Below are positions 59,404 through 64,000 of a DNA stretch of 64,000 bases, in pieces (position 1 is the stretch's first letter; every line of letters starts with the position of its first letter). The notes beneath the pieces were generated by a model. That model worked only from the letters and a program-made list of their open reading frames with translations, made no database searches and was not told where the DNA came from. Source of the stretch: Curtobacterium sp. Leaf261 (lineage in GTDB: Bacteria; Actinomycetota; Actinomycetes; Actinomycetales; Microbacteriaceae). Made by a program: the position numbers and the translations under genes. The DNA is taken from contig NZ_LMMJ01000001.1 in NCBI RefSeq assembly GCF_001422205.1, forward strand, positions 115,590 to 179,589, read 5' to 3'.

Positions 59404-61220
59404 TCGCCCTCGTCCCGCTCCTCGTCCTCCTCCCGCTCCTCGGGTCCGCCGTCGCGCTCGGACTCCTCCGCCACCAGGGCGTCCAGCGCGTCGTCACGGT
59501 CACAGTCCTCGCGCTCGTGGTGACCATCGCGGTGATCCTGCTCATCGAGGTGGACCGCCACGGCACCCTCGTCATGCAGGTCGGCGGGTGGGCGGCCCCG
59601 TACGGCATCTCCCTCGTGGTGGACCGGCTGAGCGCGCTGCTGCTCCTGGTGTCCGCGGCCGTGCTCCTCGCGGTCCTGCTCTACTCCGTCGGGCAGGGCC
59701 TCGCCGACGACGACGCCGACGCGCCCGTCACGATCTACTACCCGACCTACCTGGTGCTCGCAGCCGGGGTGCTCAACAGCTTCATCGCCGGCGACCTCTT
59801 CAACCTCTACGTCGGGTTCGAGATGCTGCTCGTCGCGAGCTTCGTGCTGATCACGGTCGGCGGGAGCGCCACCAGGGTGCGGGCCGGCACGACCTACATC
59901 ATCACCAGCCTGGTGTCGTCGGCGATCTTCCTCACCGCGATCGGCCTGGTGTACGGCGCGACCGGCACGGTGAACCTCGCGCAGATCAGCCAGCGCGTCG
60001 CGGACCTGCCGCTCGGGACCCAGCTGCTCCTGCACTCGATGCTGCTCATCGGGTTCGGGATCAAGGCCGCGGTGTTCCCGCTGGCGTTCTGGCTGCCGGA
60101 CTCCTACCCGACGGCTCCGGCCCCGGTCACGGCCGTGTTCGCGGGCCTGTTGACCAAGGTCGGCGTCTACGCGATCATCCGGCTCGAGACGATCGTGTTC
60201 CCGTCGGACACCCTGAACCCGGTCCTCATGGTGGTCGCCGCGCTGACCATGATCGTCGGTGTCCTCGGGGCGGTGTCGCAGACGGACATCAAGCGGCTGC
60301 TGTCGTTCACGCTCGTGAGCCACATCGGCTACATGGTGATGGGCATCGGCCTCGGGACCGTCGCCGGCACGGCCGCCGCGGTCTTCTACACGGTGCACCA
60401 CATCCTCGTGCAGACGACCCTGTTCCTCGCCTCGGGGCTCATCGAGCGAGCGGGCGGGTCGACCTCGACGCGTCGGCTCGCCGGACTCCTGAAGGCCTCC
60501 CCACTCCTCGGGGTCCTGTACTTCATCCCCGCACTGAACCTCGGTGGCATCCCGCCGTTCTCCGGGTTCCTCGGCAAGGTCGGTCTCTTCCGGGCGGCCG
60601 CGGAGCAGGGCGGTGTGCTCGCGTACGTGCTCATCGGCGTCGGCACCGTGACGTCGCTCCTCACCCTGTACGCACTCATGCGCGTGTGGGACGCCGCCTT
60701 CTGGCGCCCGCGCCGTTCGATCGCCGCGGCCGCGGCACCGCACGCGGACATCGTCGACCGCGCGGGCCACGTCGACCGTGCGGGCCACGCCGACCGCACC
60801 GGGGCCGACACCGGACACGACGACGACGTGACCATGGACCCGGCCGAGCGCGCGACGTCGGACCTGACACGATCCTCCAGGCCGGTGGGGACGACCGCGG
60901 CACCGCACCGGACGGGAGGCACGGCGCAACCGGCCGAGCCGCTCGCGGCTCCAGGGACCCGCACCGAGGTGGCGACCGCCTCGTCACCGGAGGACGGTGC
61001 GACGTCCACCGCGGATCCAGAACCCGCGCACCTGCCCCGCATGCTCGTCGGCGTCACGGCGACCATGGTGCTCGCGACACTGGCGCTGACGGTGTTCGCC
61101 GGTCCGCTCTACGGGTACGCGACGCGCGCCGCGCAGAACCTCGAGTCGCCGACGGCGTACGTCACGGCGGTCCTCGGCTCGGGCGGCACCAGCGGCCAGG
61201 ACGGAGGGACCGCACCGTGA
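59400..61220 (+). CDS. mnhD: Na+/H+ antiporter subunit D
   Basis: A proton-pumping subunit related to NuoN/M. The 606-residue protein has about 14 helices. It shows GDLFNLYVGFEMLLVASFVLI and the conserved Lys helix GFGIKAAVFPLAFWLPDSYPTAPAPV. SQTDIKRLLSFTLVSHIGYM follows. Between the last two helices (residues ~440-540) lies a large polar insert with DRAGHVDRAGHADRTG repeats and an exact copy of the dispersed 15-bp word in its DNA. The insert makes it ~90 residues longer than usual. 4-nt overlaps at both ends. Confidence 0.94.
   Translation: MIALVPLLVLLPLLGSAVALGLLRHQGVQRVVTVTVLALVVTIAVILLIEVDRHGTLVMQVGGWAAPYGISLVVDRLSALLLLVSAAVLLAVLLYSVGQGLADDDADAPVTIYYPTYLVLAAGVLNSFIAGDLFNLYVGFEMLLVASFVLITVGGSATRVRAGTTYIITSLVSSAIFLTAIGLVYGATGTVNLAQISQRVADLPLGTQLLLHSMLLIGFGIKAAVFPLAFWLPDSYPTAPAPVTAVFAGLLTKVGVYAIIRLETIVFPSDTLNPVLMVVAALTMIVGVLGAVSQTDIKRLLSFTLVSHIGYMVMGIGLGTVAGTAAAVFYTVHHILVQTTLFLASGLIERAGGSTSTRRLAGLLKASPLLGVLYFIPALNLGGIPPFSGFLGKVGLFRAAAEQGGVLAYVLIGVGTVTSLLTLYALMRVWDAAFWRPRRSIAAAAAPHADIVDRAGHVDRAGHADRTGADTGHDDDVTMDPAERATSDLTRSSRPVGTTAAPHRTGGTAQPAEPLAAPGTRTEVATASSPEDGATSTADPEPAHLPRMLVGVTATMVLATLALTVFAGPLYGYATRAAQNLESPTAYVTAVLGSGGTSGQDGGTAP
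60910..60924 (+). repeat. Dispersed 15-bp word, exact copy
   Basis: GGACGGGAGGCACGG, inside the polar insert of mnhD (encodes RTGGTA). Confidence 0.7.
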
Positions 61221-61783
61221 CCGCAACACCGCCCCCGTCCACGCACGCGCACGCGCCGAGACTGGCCCTGACCTGGCGGTACGAGATCCCGCTCGTCCTC
61301 GGGCTCGTCGTGCTCTGGGCTCTGCTCTGGGGCTCGTGGACGCCGCTGACCCTCCTCACCGGCATCGTCGTCGCCGTCCTCGTGACGCAGACGCTCCCGC
61401 TGCCGCCGATCCCGCTCTCGCCGCGCGTCGACCCGTTCCGGCTCATCGTGCTCCTCGTGGTGTTCGTCGCGCAGGTCGTCGTGGCCTCGTTCCAGGTCGC
61501 CTGGATCGCCGTCCGTCCGAGGGGGGCGCCGACGAGTTCGATCATCCTCGTCCCGCTCCGCACGACGTCGGAGCTCACCTTCACCCTCGCGGTGCTCGCG
61601 ATCTCGCTCGTGCCGGGTTCCTACGTGGTGGACGTCGACCTCGATCGTCGGCGGGTGCTCCTGCACGTGCTCGACACCCCCACCGAGGCGCACGCCGACG
61701 CCGCACGGTCGTCCGCGCGCGCACTCGAGGCCCGGGTTGTCAGGGCGCTGGGGTCGACCCGGGACGTGGAGGCACTCCGATGA
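61217..61783 (+). CDS. mnhE: Na+/H+ antiporter subunit E
   Basis: A 188-residue Mrp subunit with a short polar start, helices at about residues 27-45, 47-65 and 75-95, and a cytoplasmic domain. It has the family wording ISLVPGSYVVDVDLDRRRVLLHVLD. The GTG start overlaps mnhD by 4 nt; the stop overlaps mnhF by 4 nt. It is needed for assembly or activity of the complex in characterised systems. Confidence 0.92.
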   Translation: MTATPPPSTHAHAPRLALTWRYEIPLVLGLVVLWALLWGSWTPLTLLTGIVVAVLVTQTLPLPPIPLSPRVDPFRLIVLLVVFVAQVVVASFQVAWIAVRPRGAPTSSIILVPLRTTSELTFTLAVLAISLVPGSYVVDVDLDRRRVLLHVLDTPTEAHADAARSSARALEARVVRALGSTRDVEALR

Positions 61784-62061
61784 TCGTGATGCTCGCCGTG
61801 ATCGGCCTCCTGGTCAGCGCGACCCTGGTGCTCTCGGTGCTCCGGATCCTCCGGGGCCCGACACTCATCGACCGGATGATCGGCTCGGACATCGTCCTGA
61901 CGACGGTGCTCATCGTGCTCGCCGCCGTCGCGGTCGTGCACGGGGACCTCACGGTGATCCCGGTGCTCGTGGTGATCGGGGCGACGAGCGTGTTCGCGAC
62001 CGTCGCCGTGGCCCGGGTCATCACGCCGACGTCGAACCCCGACGGGAGTGAGGACGCATGA
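61780..62061 (+). CDS. mnhF: Na+/H+ antiporter subunit F
   Basis: A 93-residue protein with three membrane helices and the family motif RILRGPTLIDRMIGSDIV after the first helix. Length is normal. It overlaps mnhE and mnhG by 4 nt each. Confidence 0.93.
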   Translation: MIVMLAVIGLLVSATLVLSVLRILRGPTLIDRMIGSDIVLTTVLIVLAAVAVVHGDLTVIPVLVVIGATSVFATVAVARVITPTSNPDGSEDA

Positions 62062-62426
62062 CCGAGATGACCGCCTACCTCGAGACCATCGGTCTGCGGG
62101 CGTGGATCGCCCTGGCGCTCCTCCTCGTGGCCGCGCTGCTGTCACTGTCCGCGGGCATCGGCATCACCCGGTTCCTCGACCCGCTGGCCAGGCTGCACGC
62201 GATGGCGAAGCCGCAGGTGCTCGGGCTCGCCTGCGCCCTCGCAGCGATCGTCGTGGCCGTCGGCACCTGGACGGCGTTCTGGGTGGTCGTCCCGGTGATG
62301 GTCTTCCAGCTGTTCCTCGTCCCGGTGTCGACGCACATGATCGCGCGGGCCGGGCTCCGCGACGGGGACTACCGCGAGGACGCACTCCTCGTCGACGACA
62401 CCGACGACCACCACCGCGCGCCCTGA
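62058..62426 (+). CDS. mnhG: Na+/H+ antiporter subunit G
   Basis: A 122-residue Mrp subunit with three helices and the family pattern ALLSLSAGIGITRFLDPLARLHAMAKPQVLG. The C-terminal ~25 residues are polar and acidic (DYREDALLVDDTDDH). It is the last gene of the operon. A short perfect hairpin follows. Confidence 0.92.
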   Translation: MTEMTAYLETIGLRAWIALALLLVAALLSLSAGIGITRFLDPLARLHAMAKPQVLGLACALAAIVVAVGTWTAFWVVVPVMVFQLFLVPVSTHMIARAGLRDGDYREDALLVDDTDDHHRAP

Positions 62427-62431
62427 GCCTC

Positions 62432-62451
62432 GACCGGCTCCCGACCCGGTC
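62432..62451. terminator. Weak hairpin after mnhG
   Basis: GACCGG (62432-62437) and CCGGTC (62446-62451) form a perfect 6-bp stem with an 8-nt loop just after the mnhG stop. There is no T-run, so its strength as a terminator is doubtful. Confidence 0.35.
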
Positions 62452-62507
62452 ACACCCTGCGTTCGTGGATCCTCGCCACGGCCGTGTACGCCCGGATCGA
62501 TCGGACG

Positions 62508-62513
62508 TAGCAT
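62508..62513 (+). promoter_or_regulatory. Candidate -10 box of the GAF regulator gene
   Basis: TAGCAT lies 59 nt before the ATG. No clear -35 was identified. Confidence 0.35.
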
Positions 62514-62572
62514 GTCGCTGAAGCCGGCGGGGCGATGCTGCTCCGCCTCCCGTCGACGGCGATCGGAGAGCG

Positions 62573-63850
62573 ATGAACGAGCCCGGTGCCGTTCGACTCC
62601 GCCCGGTGGTCCGGGACTCCTGGCGGCGTTCCTCCGCGCTCGATCCCGACCGGCTCCCGTCGCTCGGGCCGGACGGCGACGCGATCGGCGACGTCCGCGC
62701 GGCGCACCCGCTCGCGGCCGTGCTGCCGGTGGTCCGGAAGCTCCTGCTCCGGGACACGGAGGGGTCGGGCCTCCTCGTCGCGATCGGTGACGCCGACGGT
62801 CGCCTGCTCTGGGTGGAGGGTGACCACGTGGCTCTCGACGCCGCCGAGCGCATGCGGTTCGTCGCCGGTGCCGACTGGGCCGAGCGGCTCGTCGGCACGA
62901 GTGCGCCCGGCACGGCACTGGTGCTCGACCGTGCCGTGCAGATCCGCGGACACGAGCACTGGGCGACCGTCGTCAAGGGCTGGTCCTGCACCGCGGTCCC
63001 CATCCACGACACCGACACGGGCCGGGTCCTCGGGGTCCTCGACCTGACCGGTGACGTCCGCGCGGTGGGGGAGCACGCCCTGCCGCTGCTCACCGCGACG
63101 GGCGTTGCGATGGAGGCCGAGCTGGCGCTCGAACGGCTCAGACGGGAGGCGCGGCGAACCACCGTCGGGCGACGTCCGGCCCGGTCCGTGGCCGGCTCCC
63201 CGACCACCGCCGCCGTCCGTCCCCGCTCCGACCCCGGCCCGCGGTCCGGCATCGCTCCGCGTCCCGTCACCCGCGTCCGACTCCTCGGCATCGACGACGC
63301 CGGTGTCGAGGTCGACGGGCGGCACGCGAGGGTCGGCGGCCGGCACTCCGAGATCCTCGCCGTGCTGAGCGCACACCCGGACGGCCTCCCGGCGCGGGCA
63401 CTCGCGGCCGCGGTGTACGGCGACGAGGACGCGGTCGACACGCTCCGGGCCGAGATCGTCCGACTCCGACACGTCCTCGACGGGGTCGCGCCGGGTCTCG
63501 AGCTCGCCTCGCGCCCGTACCGACTGTGCGGACCGGTCGACACGGACGTCGCCGACGTGCTCGCGTCCCTCGGCCGTGGGAACCGACAGGCCGCGATCCG
63601 CGCCTACGTCGGGCCGGTCCTGCCCTCGTCGCGCGCACCCGGGGTGGAGGCCGTCCGCGACCGGGTCCGGCGGCGCATCAGCGAGTCGGTGGTCGAGGAC
63701 GGCTCCGTCGACGCGCTCGTCGCCTGGACCGCGACGGCCTGCGGAGCGGAGGACGTCGCCGCGCTCCGTGCGCTGCTCGCGCTCCTGCCCGCACGGTCGC
63801 CGCGCCGGGCCGGGGTCGTCGCGACGCTCGCCGACCTGGGGGAGCCGTGA
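62573..63850 (+). CDS. GAF-domain regulator with a C-terminal winged-helix-like domain
   Basis: The 425-residue protein begins like AcoR-type activators (VVRDSWRRSSALDPD). It has a GAF domain at residues ~45-185 (LLVAIGDADGRLLWVEGD; GTSAPGTALVLDRAVQI; CTAVPIHDTDTGRVLGVLDLTG). There is no sigma-54 ATPase domain and no Fis-type HTH. After an Arg/Pro linker comes a domain at ~235-325 reading GGRHSEILAVLSAHPDGLPARALAAAVYGD and TLRAEIVRLRHVLDG. This looks like an OmpR/SARP-type winged helix. Such GAF proteins often neighbour ExaC-type aldehyde dehydrogenases with DUF779, here 21 kb away. GGAGAG precedes the ATG. Confidence 0.85.
   Translation: MNEPGAVRLRPVVRDSWRRSSALDPDRLPSLGPDGDAIGDVRAAHPLAAVLPVVRKLLLRDTEGSGLLVAIGDADGRLLWVEGDHVALDAAERMRFVAGADWAERLVGTSAPGTALVLDRAVQIRGHEHWATVVKGWSCTAVPIHDTDTGRVLGVLDLTGDVRAVGEHALPLLTATGVAMEAELALERLRREARRTTVGRRPARSVAGSPTTAAVRPRSDPGPRSGIAPRPVTRVRLLGIDDAGVEVDGRHARVGGRHSEILAVLSAHPDGLPARALAAAVYGDEDAVDTLRAEIVRLRHVLDGVAPGLELASRPYRLCGPVDTDVADVLASLGRGNRQAAIRAYVGPVLPSSRAPGVEAVRDRVRRRISESVVEDGSVDALVAWTATACGAEDVAALRALLALLPARSPRRAGVVATLADLGEP
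63140..63154 (+). repeat. Dispersed 15-bp word, variant copy (14/15)
   Basis: AGACGGGAGGCGCGG, at the junction between the GAF domain and the linker of the regulator. Confidence 0.6.
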
Positions 63851-63888
63851 CGGGCCTCCCGGCTGCGCGCTGCTACTCTGGCAGCCGC

Positions 63889-63970
63889 GCGAGTGTGGTG
63901 GAATCGGCAGACACGGGGCACTCAAAATGCTCTGCCTCACGGCGTGCGGGTTCAAGTCCCGCCACTCGTA
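63889..63970 (+). tRNA. tRNA-Leu, anticodon CAA
   Basis: An 82-nt class II tRNA. The acceptor stem is GCGAGTG (63889-63895) with CACTCGT (63963-63969), including one G-U pair, and discriminator A. D arm follows. The anticodon stem GGGCA/TGCTC encloses the loop CTCAAAA, giving anticodon CAA (reads UUG). A long variable arm and the T arm GCGGG-TTCAAGT-CCCGC complete it. The CCA end is not encoded. TACTCT at 63874-63879, ten bases upstream, is a possible -10 box. Confidence 0.95.
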
Positions 63971-64000
63971 CGAACGGCGTGCGGGACTCCGTCATCCAGG

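Overview
The window is about 64 kb of very GC-rich DNA with actinobacterial gene order. The order aroK-aroB-efp-nusB-pyr-gmk-rpoZ-metK-priA-fmt-rsmB-rpe-his-trp-lgt-gltBD-pyk, the mIHF-guanylate kinase fusion, the PyrR leader and the motif-poor PriA all point to Microbacteriaceae. The overall look suggests Curtobacterium or a close relative; this is inference from gene content, not a database match.

Positions 1-38325 form a housekeeping block, almost all on the plus strand. It starts with the end of shikimate kinase and with 3-dehydroquinate synthase, followed by two small unrecognised minus-strand genes. Then come elongation factor P and NusB, and a pyrimidine operon (pyrR-pyrB-pyrC-membrane protein-carA-carB-pyrF) that runs by 1-4 nt overlaps into a mihF-gmk fusion. 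Next are rpoZ, metK, priA, fmt, rsmB and rpe, then part of histidine synthesis (hisE, hisG, hisF, hisI) and of tryptophan synthesis (trpE, a TrpM-like membrane protein, a DUF6704-like protein, trpC, trpB, trpA). The block ends with lgt, gltB-gltD, pyk and a ferritin-like/VIT1 iron-manganese transporter. The pathways connect: glutamine/glutamate supply (gltBD, carAB), aromatic amino acids (aroB to trp) and nucleotides (pyr, gmk).

Positions 38350-63850 are more accessory. An HdeD-like membrane protein diverges from an aldehyde dehydrogenase plus DUF779 pair. Two parallel sugar-uptake loci follow. Locus A has a GH13 alpha-glucosidase, two permeases, a lipoprotein binding protein and a divergent ROK regulator. 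Locus B has a GH38 alpha-mannosidase, a binding protein, two permeases and a divergent ROK regulator. Neither has its own ABC ATPase, so both probably use a shared one encoded elsewhere. After a small hypothetical gene comes a complete six-gene Mrp-type Na+/H+ antiporter operon (A/B fusion, C, D, E, F, G) in which every junction is a 4-nt overlap. A GAF-domain regulator and tRNA-Leu(CAA) close the window.

The most unusual signal is not a gene. A 15-bp word, GGACNGGAGGSNCGG, occurs nine times exactly and four more times with one mismatch, on both strands. Every copy lies in an intergenic gap, a terminator (as an inverted pair) or a poorly conserved linker or tail of a protein. This distribution resembles DNA-uptake sequences of Neisseria and Pasteurellaceae. 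Other points of interest are a PyrR-binding leader controlling a translationally coupled operon, a probable CTG start for mnhA, four apparently leaderless genes with an identical 6-nt spacing after the -10 box, and tandem repeats confined to protein ends. No insertion sequence, prophage or CRISPR array was seen.
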